Of a stretch of 64,000 bases of DNA, positions 28,301-35,346 are shown one piece after another; within the stretch, counting starts at the first letter, position 1; every line of letters begins with the position of its first letter. The DNA is from an uncultured Muribaculaceae bacterium (GTDB taxonomy: Bacteria > Bacteroidota > Bacteroidia > Bacteroidales > Muribaculaceae). The stretch covers positions 1-64,000 of the forward strand of contig CAKUKR010000003.1 of NCBI GenBank assembly GCA_934663645.1, written 5' to 3'. The translations under genes were made by a program, and so were the position numbers. The notes beneath the pieces are model-generated. The model was not told the DNA's origin. It worked only from the letters and a program-made list of their open reading frames with translations, and did not search any database.

Positions 28301-30954
28301 GTACGGCTGCGGCATACTCTGCCAAGTCATACTGGAACAAGTCGGCAATCTCCGCTCCGGCACTGCAGAGCCTCAGCCTCACTGACGCGGCTATCGCCAA
28401 GGAAGGAAGCAACGTGACAGTGACCGGACACGTCAGCGGCAACTATGACATGGCTGACCTCCCCGAGCAGTTCCTCGCAGCAAACAACAAGCAGCTGTTT
28501 GCCGGCAAGACGGTCAAAGTGCGCTACCGCACTGACAGCAATGCCGAATATACAGAGGCTGACGCTACCGTAGCCGATGACGGCTCTTTCTCTGTGACTT
28601 TCGCAGCCCTGTCAGGCACAACATACGATGTTGCTCTGGCGGCCAACATCCTGGATGCGGACTATGCATCTGAAGCCGTAACCCTTCAGGTCGCTGCCTC
28701 TGCACCGTTCCATTTCGCGCAGAGCGAGTATGACGCCCACTTTGACGAGAGCTTCACTCCCGAGCTCGTATTCGACACCGACGAGCACACGCTCAGCGAT
28801 GTCGAGTTCACAAGCAGCAACACCGACGTTGCCTCTGTGAACAAGCGAACCGGCAAGGTGACGGTAAAGCGCACTGCCGGTGATGCCGTCATCACGGCAC
28901 AGCTCAAGACCGACAACAGCATCAAGGCTGAAATCACAGTCCACGCTGCTCTCCGCAACGCAGTGCAAGACATCGTGCTCGGCGACGGTACAAAGACAAT
29001 CACCCTGACATATCTGGACATCCTCGCGCTCGCCCCGACCGTCGTGCCCGAGAACGCGGACGTTAAGTCTTACGACATAGCTATTTCGAACACTGACATT
29101 GCAACGACTCACTCTGTACGCGCATTCAACCCCTCACGCCAGTACTACGAGCTTATTACGCACCAGGTGGGCGAATGTGACGTGACCTTCAAGGCTCAGG
29201 ACGGCAGCGGCGTGGAAAGCACTTACCACATCATCGTTACCGAACCCGACCGCACCCCGCTGGCTGACAATTACCAAGACGGAACGTTCTGGCTCAACGA
29301 GGAGTGGTTCGGCCATACCAACGGCTCTGTAAACTACATCACGAAGGACAAGGACATCAAATACCGCGTCTACGAGAGCCAGAACCCCTACCAGTCATTC
29401 GGCGCGACCTCGCAGTACGGCATCATCTACGGCGGCAAGCTCATCGTCATGTCAAAGCAGCATGACGATGGTGGCGACCCGCGTCAGGGCGGCGGACGTG
29501 TAGTGGTGGCTGATGCCAAGACCCTCAAGAAGCTCGCTTCTTTTGACTACATCGGTGCTGACACCAGACCGAGCAGCAGCCCCGACGGAAAGGGCGACGG
29601 CGACGGACGCGCTTGCGTAGGCGTTAACGAGAACAAGGTATACATCGGCACTACCGACGGCATCCAGACGCTTGACCTCAACACGCTGACCCTCGGCGGC
29701 CTCGTCTCCGGCATACCCTCCGGCGAAAACGCTTATGCCGGCCAGATCGGCGACATGGTCGCTGCCGGCAACTACGTTTTCGCAATCCAGCAGGACACTG
29801 GCGTGCATGTCATCGATGCTGCTACTGACGCTGTCGTCAAGACATTCCCCGCAACTGCAACAGAAGACGGCGTGACTGCCATCGGCAGCCCGCAGGGCAT
29901 CACGCAGTCCATGGACGGAAACGTGTGGGTGGCTACAACATCGTCGGGCAACGGCATGTTCTTCTGCATCGACCCCGCAACCCTCGAAATCACCCAGCAA
30001 GTCCAGCTTCCCGCTGGCATCAGGGTGACTTGCGGCTGGGGCGCATGGCGTTCTACCAACTTCCAGGGCGCGAAGAATGAGAACGCTCTCTGGTTCGGCG
30101 CCGGCGTCGAGGCTTCCATCGTATCCGGCAACTCCGGATACTACAAGTGGGTCATCGGAACGGACATCAGCACGATACAGCCCGTATATGTCTTCCCGAA
30201 AGACCTCCCCGGCGTGGACGACAAGACTTTCCAGGCCCCGTATGCGACAGTGCGCTATGACGACCGTTCCAACGAGCTGCTCATCGCCGCTACCCACGGC
30301 GCCTCGTCTGCATACCGCAACACCTGGCTGCACTTCGTCAACTGCCAGACTGGAGAAATCAGCAAGACCATCGAGATGAAGAAGTACTACTGGTTCCCTG
30401 CCCTCCCAATATTCCCCGACAAGTACGCCCCCGAGTTCGGCGACATCGAGCCCATCGACATCCGCTACGTCGAGGGTCAGACCCCAGAGGCTAAGACCGT
30501 CGACCTGACAGACCTCGTGACTGACCGCGACAACATCGCTGCCAACATCCGCCTCTCTATCGTCAGCGAGGAGAGCGGCATCTATGAGGCTGCACTCAAC
30601 GGCAAGACACTCACGGTGACTGCTAAGCCCGGACAGTTCGGCATGGAGTCTGTCACGCTAAAGGCCGAGTCTAACGGCGTTGTGACAACGGTTGACATCC
30701 CCGTCAACATCGAGCTCATCTCCGGCGTCGACAGCGCTTGCGCCGACAACGGCATAATAACCGTCTCCGGACACACTGTCCGCGTCCTCAACATGGAGGG
30801 CTCTGACTTCGTGGTCTACGACTTGAGCGGCCGCGCAGTAAGCGCGTTCAGCGCAAACAGCAACGACGCTCGAATTCGCCTCACTGTGCCTGACGGAATA
30901 TACATCATCTGCTCTGCCGACGGCAAGCGAAAAGTCAAAGCCGCTGTTTACTAA
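25327..30954 (+). CDS. 1,875-residue mosaic surface protein: domain X, BspA LRRs, Ig-like, BtuG-like propeller, T9SS CTD
   Basis: Signal peptide (1-24), domain X at about 60-270 (NWTGEGENQAALVIQWN, FGYRWNGQATGADM, AGWYQGYWSYW), then a BspA/LRR_5 array at about 275-1015 with many IGxxAFxxCxxLTxVxLPxxV-like units. Next come Ig-like domains at about 1018-1115 and 1145-1215 (Big_2 pattern SSNTDVASVNKRTGKVTV), a BtuG-like propeller at about 1318-1697 (GTFWLNEEWFGHTNGSVNYI), cadherin/Ig-like material and a T9SS CTD (about 1800-1875, VVYDLSGRAVSAF ... GIYIICSADGKRKVKAAVY). It joins the two modules encoded separately by its neighbours. Likely a very long surface or secreted protein that presents a ligand-binding propeller on an LRR scaffold; adhesin function is the alternative. 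Confidence 0.8.
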   Translation: MKKLFFCLGLLLSICAVGAIGAIAKGDKKVMRVPRTVQGIGYTPSQKEADVVFQDMPDPGDIAGDGTFTMDMIENWTGEGENQAALVIQWNVDGEATALVFGYRWNGQATGADMLKAVAKNNPRLYTLMQYTNVSSPTDPDGGYTINGIGWDADDDGDIALIDTGNGNQVYTSEDGFFEHPRGYKPGQGGSSDYDYDNWRARDTDDFWRAGWYQGYWSYWVKDSFNDLFSYSSWGASGRVLQNGSWDGWNFAVNMMTGEWKSFQAAPSNTPPGALTDFVIEGLHYTLTNYQKKTVKLTTPAEGSTYAGEITVPTTFAVADTTYTVVEIDKEAFKGTTVTTVSLPASVTKIGNNAFENSTLTTLNVPDVDALKIGTYAFASCSNFGTLMIPSSMTEIPEGLYKGTAVAAFTPGASITAIGASAFEDCAALEQLTVPATIKSIGENAFAGCNALTSVRCESTYPLPIAANTFSEAAYAAAILSYPSGFGAEYAAAEGWKNFQNTSEFNIAVNDGDQFRLNGVTFRVTSTAAGTPAVKASYCKVESANPTAAEIKAANKAGYTGAVVIPATVPYQGRDFAVTELNDSIFYGASEMTSLDIQAPVTRLGSYALYDCEKLESLTLPSTVTTIGNAALGYCEKLTSLQLPEGLTTLEGTRNFFHCEALTAITIPTGITAIPDQCFSYCKALTSLSFHDGITSFGSAVMQNCSALTSVKLPASMTEIYKQMFQNCSALETLSIPATVTKVGSAAFSGCSKLNIVLPEGVTEIGDEAFKSCLALTEFTVPTGMTKIPLSLFYGCTNLTKVTMSDNVTEIANQAFRDCSKLATIALVKDATEDTPAAAPAREAATGINLPSKLTKLGNYAFSGCKAITAVPFPEGLTSIGSYAFQKCSALTSVTLPEGLTKVASNTFMDCSALESVYMPETVKSVGSNAFRNAKLSQIVYPAAVTSYDSWMVGGNSGIKVYICSTKPAYCGSTYWCSTNSSTYHALIVPTGTAAAYSAKSYWNKSAISAPALQSLSLTDAAIAKEGSNVTVTGHVSGNYDMADLPEQFLAANNKQLFAGKTVKVRYRTDSNAEYTEADATVADDGSFSVTFAALSGTTYDVALAANILDADYASEAVTLQVAASAPFHFAQSEYDAHFDESFTPELVFDTDEHTLSDVEFTSSNTDVASVNKRTGKVTVKRTAGDAVITAQLKTDNSIKAEITVHAALRNAVQDIVLGDGTKTITLTYLDILALAPTVVPENADVKSYDIAISNTDIATTHSVRAFNPSRQYYELITHQVGECDVTFKAQDGSGVESTYHIIVTEPDRTPLADNYQDGTFWLNEEWFGHTNGSVNYITKDKDIKYRVYESQNPYQSFGATSQYGIIYGGKLIVMSKQHDDGGDPRQGGGRVVVADAKTLKKLASFDYIGADTRPSSSPDGKGDGDGRACVGVNENKVYIGTTDGIQTLDLNTLTLGGLVSGIPSGENAYAGQIGDMVAAGNYVFAIQQDTGVHVIDAATDAVVKTFPATATEDGVTAIGSPQGITQSMDGNVWVATTSSGNGMFFCIDPATLEITQQVQLPAGIRVTCGWGAWRSTNFQGAKNENALWFGAGVEASIVSGNSGYYKWVIGTDISTIQPVYVFPKDLPGVDDKTFQAPYATVRYDDRSNELLIAATHGASSAYRNTWLHFVNCQTGEISKTIEMKKYYWFPALPIFPDKYAPEFGDIEPIDIRYVEGQTPEAKTVDLTDLVTDRDNIAANIRLSIVSEESGIYEAALNGKTLTVTAKPGQFGMESVTLKAESNGVVTTVDIPVNIELISGVDSACADNGIITVSGHTVRVLNMEGSDFVVYDLSGRAVSAFSANSNDARIRLTVPDGIYIICSADGKRKVKAAVY

Positions 30955-30983
30955 GAAAACTCCATTCATTAATCATTGACAAG

Positions 30984-31019
30984 AGTTGTCGGATTCGGGT
31001 TATCGCCCGGGTCCGGCAA
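30984..31019 (+). other. Imperfect hairpin between the mosaic gene and the last propeller gene
   Basis: ttgtcggattcggg (30990-31003 region) can pair with cccgggtccggcaa (to about 31017) using three G-U pairs, loop ttatcg. It is 30-60 bases past the mosaic gene's stop. No T run follows directly, so it may tune expression between the two genes more than end transcription. Confidence 0.4.
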
Positions 31020-31050
31020 TTCTTCCCATAAAAAACACACCTCATTTTAT

Positions 31051-32481
31051 ATGAAAAAACAATTACTCATCACAGCCCTGCTGTCGCTCGCCTTTGCACC
31101 TGCAGCATACGCAGACGACGAGACTGAAATAGACTACACCAAGGGCGTTTTCATCGTCAACGAGGACTGGTACGGACACCAGAACTCAACCGTCAACTAC
31201 CTGCTCCCCGACGAGGAGGACGGCGAATGCTGGCACTACCGTGTCATACAGGCTGAAAATCCGGGCAAGGAACTCGGCTGCACCAACCAGTACGGCGCAA
31301 TCTGGGACGGCCGCTTCTACCTCATCGCCAAGCAGGAGAAAGACCCGGGAGCGACTGTCACTGGAGGCCGCATCACTGTGGCAGACGCCAAAACCATGAA
31401 GATACTGTACCAGAACACTATAATCGACCCTTCAGGCAAGCAGTGCGACGGACGCGGATTCGTCGGCGTTGACGCACACAAGGGATACATCTCCTCGAGC
31501 AACGGCATCTGGGTCTTCGACCTCGACAACCTCGAAGTGAAAGGCCTCGTGGAGGGTACAGGAAACCCATACTCTGGCGATGACAAGCCCAACACCGACC
31601 CGACAGGCTCGCTCTACAAAGGACAGACCGGCTCGATGGTGCGTGCCGGCGGACGGGTATTCGCCGCTCACCAGCAGTACGGCCTGCTCGTAATTGACCC
31701 TGTCCTCGACAAGGTGACGGACGTAATTCCGATGTCTATCGTTTCCGAGAAGGCCGGAATCGGCTCTGTGGTAGTGGCAAAGGACGGTTCTGTATGGGTA
31801 AGCGTAGCCAAAAACACAAAGGGCGACGGCTCTGCCCTGCCCTACATAGTCCGCGTTGACCCCCAAACCCTTGAGACAGAAGTCGTCCCCGTGGGCGACG
31901 GCATCTATCCTCCGGCCAACTCGTGGTACGCATGGACTCCCGACGGACTGTGCGCCTCATACCGCACAAACACTCTTTACTGGAACGGAGGCAAGAACAG
32001 CTGGTTTTCAAACTCGCTGATTTTCAAGTTTGACATCGACACTCACACAACAACCAAGATAATTGACCTCGCTGAAGACGGCGAAGACTGGCTGCTCTAC
32101 GGCTGCTCGATGCGCTTGCACCCCCAGACTGACGAGCTGTACGTCTCGCTGTTACATAATTTCCAAAACCCGACATACATCACGCGCCGCTACGATGCCG
32201 ACGGCAACAAGCTGCGCGACTATGCCATGATTTCCAACTATTGGTTCCCCTCGCTGCCAGTCTTCCCTCTCGCCCCGGACAATTACTCCAACGCCGGTGT
32301 CTCAGCTCCTGATGCAGACCGCGACATAGACATCCGCGTCGAAAACGGCTGCGTGTATGCCGACGGCTGCTCTGACCTGCGCGTTTACACCCTCGAAGGA
32401 CGGCAGATGCCCACGACGAACCTCTCACCGGGCATTTACATAGTCCGCGCTGGCAACGTAGCCAAGAAAATCAAGATCTGA
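31051..32481 (+). CDS. Second BtuG-like (DUF5074-type) propeller with T9SS C-terminal domain
   Basis: 476 residues from MKKQLLITALLSLAFAPAAYA (signal peptide), which is the right start because the upstream extension is not signal-like. The propeller spans about 28-415, beginning GVFIVNEDWYGHQNSTVNYL; the T9SS CTD is at about 420-476 (CVYADGCSDLRVYTLEG ... GIYIVRAGNVAKKIKI). It is a near duplicate of 23673-25076, with a small insertion (SGDDKPNTDPTGSLYKGQ) in one blade. A strong terminator (32501-32530) ends the locus right after it. It probably carries the same job as its twin, perhaps for a different corrinoid; that is inference. Confidence 0.82.
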   Translation: MKKQLLITALLSLAFAPAAYADDETEIDYTKGVFIVNEDWYGHQNSTVNYLLPDEEDGECWHYRVIQAENPGKELGCTNQYGAIWDGRFYLIAKQEKDPGATVTGGRITVADAKTMKILYQNTIIDPSGKQCDGRGFVGVDAHKGYISSSNGIWVFDLDNLEVKGLVEGTGNPYSGDDKPNTDPTGSLYKGQTGSMVRAGGRVFAAHQQYGLLVIDPVLDKVTDVIPMSIVSEKAGIGSVVVAKDGSVWVSVAKNTKGDGSALPYIVRVDPQTLETEVVPVGDGIYPPANSWYAWTPDGLCASYRTNTLYWNGGKNSWFSNSLIFKFDIDTHTTTKIIDLAEDGEDWLLYGCSMRLHPQTDELYVSLLHNFQNPTYITRRYDADGNKLRDYAMISNYWFPSLPVFPLAPDNYSNAGVSAPDADRDIDIRVENGCVYADGCSDLRVYTLEGRQMPTTNLSPGIYIVRAGNVAKKIKI

Positions 32482-32500
32482 CACCAAACTTCACCAACAA

Positions 32501-32530
32501 AGCGGCATGTGTTCCCCCATGCCGCTTTTT
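32501..32530 (+). terminator. Terminator of the B12 locus
   Basis: agcggcatg / catgccgct stem with an 8-9 base loop, directly followed by five Ts. It is 20 bp after the stop of the last propeller gene and in front of the separate GT2 promoter. Confidence 0.85.
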
Positions 32531-32543
32531 CTGCGCCCCGCAC

Positions 32544-32574
32544 TTGCAGCAATGAGGACAATTGGCTAAATTTG
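32544..32574 (+). promoter_or_regulatory. Promoter of the GT2 gene
   Basis: TTG (32544-32546), 20 bp, TAAATTTG (32567-32574). The predicted start is near 32581, which makes the ATG at 32601 the correct start and excludes the ATG at 32562. Confidence 0.65.
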
Positions 32575-32600
32575 CAATACAGCAATACCGCACGACTGCG

Positions 32601-33440
32601 ATGGACAACGCGAGAATTGACGCATCAATAGTCACATACCACACAGCAGGCGACGAGCTGCGCACCTGCCTCGACGCGCTGCTTGCATCGCCCTGCATCC
32701 GCATCGTGCACATCATAGACAACTCCTCCGACAGTGCAACGGCAAGGCTCGCGGCTCAATACGCGCCTCGCGTGACATACACACCGCACCCCAACACCGG
32801 CTACGGCGACGCTCACAACGTGGCATTGCGCCGCACCCTCGACTCCGGAACGCCATACCACCTCGTCATCAACAGTGACGTGTATTTCACGGCAGGGACG
32901 CTCGAGAGATGCCTCGCCTACATGGAGACGCACCCCGAAGCGGGGCAACTGATACCGCACACCATATTCCCCGACGGACGCGAACAGCATGTGTGCCACC
33001 CGCTGCCCACCCCCCTCGACATGCTGATGCGCGGCTTCCTGCCCCAAAGGTGGCTCGAGTCACGCCGCCGCAGGTACGACCTCATAGACCGCGACCCGGC
33101 ACAGGTCATCAACCCGCCGTACCACCACGGCTGCTTCATGCTCCTGCGCACAGAGGCACTGCGCACCGCCGGGCTGTTCGACCCCAGGTACTTCATGTAT
33201 CCCGAGGACATCGACCTTACCAGACGCTTACACCGCCATTGCCGCACAATCTACTACCCTGAAGCAACGATAGTCCATGCACACCGAGCCGAGTCCAAGA
33301 CCTCGTGGCACATGCGCAAGATACACATAATCAACATGTTGAAGTATTTTTACAAGTGGGGATTCTGGTTCGATACAGAGCGGCGCAAGTTCAACCGCCA
33401 GTTGATGCACGAAATCTGGGAGCAAAAAAACGCGAAATAA
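32601..33440 (+). CDS. Family 2 glycosyltransferase (rhamnosyltransferase-like)
   Basis: 279 residues from MDNARIDASIVTYHTAGDEL. GT-A features: ASIVTYHTAG at the start, VHIIDNSSD (about 35-43) as the first nucleotide-binding strand, INSDVYFTAG (about 93-102) as the DxD-equivalent NSDV, and NPPYHHGCFMLLRTEAL ... FDPRYFMYPEDIDLTRRL as the acceptor-side 'ED' motif. This is the WbbL/rhamnosyltransferase-like GT2 group, which adds sugars to O-antigen or other surface glycans in the cytoplasm. It is monocistronic, between a terminator and a tRNA, so context gives no pathway. Confidence 0.88.
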   Translation: MDNARIDASIVTYHTAGDELRTCLDALLASPCIRIVHIIDNSSDSATARLAAQYAPRVTYTPHPNTGYGDAHNVALRRTLDSGTPYHLVINSDVYFTAGTLERCLAYMETHPEAGQLIPHTIFPDGREQHVCHPLPTPLDMLMRGFLPQRWLESRRRRYDLIDRDPAQVINPPYHHGCFMLLRTEALRTAGLFDPRYFMYPEDIDLTRRLHRHCRTIYYPEATIVHAHRAESKTSWHMRKIHIINMLKYFYKWGFWFDTERRKFNRQLMHEIWEQKNAK

Positions 33441-33472
33441 TTTGCAAAATACGCCGAAAGGCACTAACTTTG
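33441..33472 (+). promoter_or_regulatory. Promoter of the tRNA(CAT) gene
   Basis: TTTG (33441-33444), 20 bp, TAACTTTG (33465-33472): a perfect consensus, starting right after the GT2 stop. The tRNA begins 43 bp after the -7 box. Confidence 0.75.
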
Positions 33473-33514
33473 CAGTCGCAAACGGAAAGCGCGTCACCAT
33501 GGCGCAGCGATTCA

Positions 33515-33588
33515 GGTCCCATAGCTCAGTCGGTTAGAGCACCTGACTCATAATCAGGGAGTCCTAGGTTCAAGCCCTAGTGGGACCA
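33515..33588 (+). tRNA. tRNA with CAT anticodon (probably Ile2, alternatively elongator Met)
   Basis: 74 nt with a full cloverleaf: acceptor GGTCCCA (33515-33521) with TGGGACC (33581-33587), D arm with AGTCGGTTA, anticodon arm CCTGA-CTCATAA-TCAGG and T arm CTAGG-TTCAAGC-CCTAG. The anticodon is CAT. The GACTCATAATC context is typical of the lysidine-modified tRNA-Ile2, but a Met elongator identity cannot be excluded from sequence. CCA is not encoded. Confidence 0.93.
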
Positions 33589-33612
33589 CTACCTAGATAC
33601 AACCTTTATGAC

Positions 33613-33646
33613 AGACATCTGCATCGTTGCAGGTGTCTTGTCTTTT
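33613..33646 (+). terminator. Likely tRNA terminator
   Basis: gacatctgca-tcgt-tgcaggtgtc is a 10-bp stem with one wobble, followed by ttgtctttta. It begins 25 bp after the tRNA. Confidence 0.55.
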
Positions 33647-33774
33647 ATACCACTGGCGGTCACGACTTTAGCCCCATGCGGTTGTGCTGTCGTTGAAGCG
33701 ACAATCATACGTGGCCTGTGCTTTTTGACACAAACTCCTGTTCTGTCGGGGATAATGCAAGAACCAATAGAAAA

Positions 33775-33806
33775 GACAGAGGGGATGCGCATTACAGCGC
33801 ACCCCC
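33775..33806 (-). terminator. Likely terminator of the LRR gene
   Basis: On the minus strand GGGGTGCGC and GCGCATCCCC pair around TGTAAT, followed by a T-rich stretch (TCTGTCTTTTCT). It is about 40 bases after the stop of the gene at 33844-35163. The rest of 33590-33843 holds no convincing gene. Confidence 0.55.
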
Positions 33807-33843
33807 GGTCGGTATATAGGGTCAATCAATAAGGTCGCTGTTG

Positions 33844-35163
33844 TTACGGCATAACAACTTTCGTCACCTTGCCGCCCTGACGCATCAGGTAGATGCCGTG
33901 CTCGGGGTTGGCTGTGCGCACACCCTGAAGAGTGTAGTACTCGGCTTCGGCTGTGTCAGCTGCAATCCCTTCCACACCGCTGCCGTTGGGGTCTGCCTCG
34001 ATCTTGAGGAACTGTTTCCAGCCTTCAGCTGCGCGGTAGGCCTCTACCTTGTCTTCAGGTACATAAAGTGTGGCAGTCTCGTAAATGGGTTGGGGGAAGG
34101 TCACGCCTGTCGGCGGTGTCTGCGGCTTGCAAGTCACCTTTGCGATAGCATCGCAGTACTGGAACACGTTCTCGCCGAATGTCTCAACGTCCTTGCTGAT
34201 AGTGATTTCGGTCAAGCCCATGCAATATTTGAAGCACTCTTCGCCGATGTTCTTGATACCGTCAGGGACAATGTATGACGGCATGCCTGCGCAAGCGAAG
34301 AATGTTGAGCCGGGGAGGTGGTCAAGGCCTTCGGGGAGTGTTGCGTTGGTCAGCACATTGCAGGAAGCGAACACACCGTCGCCAAGGTTGGTGACGCTGT
34401 TGGGGATAACCACATTGTTGATTGCGATGCAACGAGCCAATGCATACTTGTCAATGGTCTCAACGCCGTCATGAATGGTGATCTTAGGCAGAGCCTGGCA
34501 CTCGTAGAATGCGTATTCGCCGATCGACTTTATGGTAGTCGGGAGAGTCAGCTCCTCCAAGGCCAGACAGCCGCTGAACAGGCCCTTCGGTATGATTTCG
34601 ATGCCTTCTCCCAAAACGGCGGTTTCCATGACCTTGCAGTCCTGGAATGTCTCCTCGCCGATGGTTTTGCAAGTGCCGGGGATGTTGATGGCCTCTATGC
34701 TGGCCTGGCAGAATGCGTTGGCTTCTATCTCCTCGAGGCCTTCAGGCAGCTCGATCTTGTCGATGACAGTGCCCCAAAACGAGTATGTGTCGATTTTGCG
34801 GATAGTAGAAGGGAGCGTGACCGATTTCAGGCCGACAGCTTCGTCGTCAAAGCAGAACTTGCCTATCTCGACGACAGTGTAGTCCACTCCGTCGTATTTC
34901 ACGGTCTCGGGGACAACCACGTCGCCGCTGTAGGGAACTGGCTCTGGGTCGGCAAGGTACTCGTATGCGAAGCGGACGGTACGGTCTGCCTTGGAGATGA
35001 TTTCATAATAGTATTTGCCGATGTAGAACGTACCCTCGTTAGCGTCGGCAGCGCGTGCGATTTTTGCCTCTGCAGGCACTGCGGAAGCGGTGAGCGGCAT
35101 CATCGCGCCCAGAACAAGGGCGACAGCAGACGCACAGGTGATTTTGTGTAAAATTGCAATCAT
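33844..35163 (-). CDS. BspA-type leucine-rich repeat surface protein with T9SS-like C-terminus
   Basis: 439 residues with a signal peptide (to about residue 28, ALVLGAMMPLTASA). About ten LRR_5 (BspA/TpLRR) units run from about residue 60 to 345 (VVEIGKFCFDDEA, SIGEYAFYECQAL, TFGENVFQYCDAI). A short linker with ETATLYVPEDKVEAYRAAEGW (the usual TpLRR cap) leads to a T9SS-like end (YYTLQGVRTANPEHGIYLMRQGGKVTKVVMP). Such proteins bind host matrix proteins or other cells in related bacteria. It has its own promoter (35221-35251). Its repeats resemble those in the middle of the 1,875-residue protein. Confidence 0.87.
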   Translation of the reverse strand: MIAILHKITCASAVALVLGAMMPLTASAVPAEAKIARAADANEGTFYIGKYYYEIISKADRTVRFAYEYLADPEPVPYSGDVVVPETVKYDGVDYTVVEIGKFCFDDEAVGLKSVTLPSTIRKIDTYSFWGTVIDKIELPEGLEEIEANAFCQASIEAINIPGTCKTIGEETFQDCKVMETAVLGEGIEIIPKGLFSGCLALEELTLPTTIKSIGEYAFYECQALPKITIHDGVETIDKYALARCIAINNVVIPNSVTNLGDGVFASCNVLTNATLPEGLDHLPGSTFFACAGMPSYIVPDGIKNIGEECFKYCMGLTEITISKDVETFGENVFQYCDAIAKVTCKPQTPPTGVTFPQPIYETATLYVPEDKVEAYRAAEGWKQFLKIEADPNGSGVEGIAADTAEAEYYTLQGVRTANPEHGIYLMRQGGKVTKVVMP

Positions 35164-35220
35164 AGACTAAATATTTCATGTTGTGGATTCCCTCGACAGG
35201 AATCCGGTTTTTCCACTCCG

Positions 35221-35251
35221 CAAAATTACAAAATAATCTCGCGTGCGGCAA
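35221..35251 (-). promoter_or_regulatory. Promoter of the LRR gene
   Basis: On the minus strand TTG (35249-35251), 20 bp, TAATTTTG (35221-35228). This gives an approximately 50-nt leader that includes a short ggattcc/ggaatcc hairpin. Confidence 0.55.
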
Positions 35252-35270
35252 CGGTTCTGCAAAAATACAA

Positions 35271-35301
35271 GGGGACGGAGCTGATTTTCCGTCCCTTTTT
35301 T
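35271..35301. terminator. Bidirectional-looking terminator
   Basis: gggacgga / tccgtccc stem flanked by six Ts on the plus side and by CTTGTATTTTT on the minus side. It lies 45 bases past the minus-strand gene 35347-37860 and would end that unit. Confidence 0.7.
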
Positions 35302-35346
35302 GTATATGCTGCGTATAATTACACAAGATTACACCAGCGTTTCAGC

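Noticed and set aside
26200-28370. CRISPR-like periodic repeats
   Set aside because: The periodicity is coding: 23-residue BspA leucine-rich repeats with variable codons, no constant repeat-spacer pattern.
33608-33832. Open frame of 74 codons after the tRNA (and one on the opposite strand at 33589-33825)
   Set aside because: It runs through the tRNA terminator hairpin and the hairpin of the LRR gene, with no promoter or family match.
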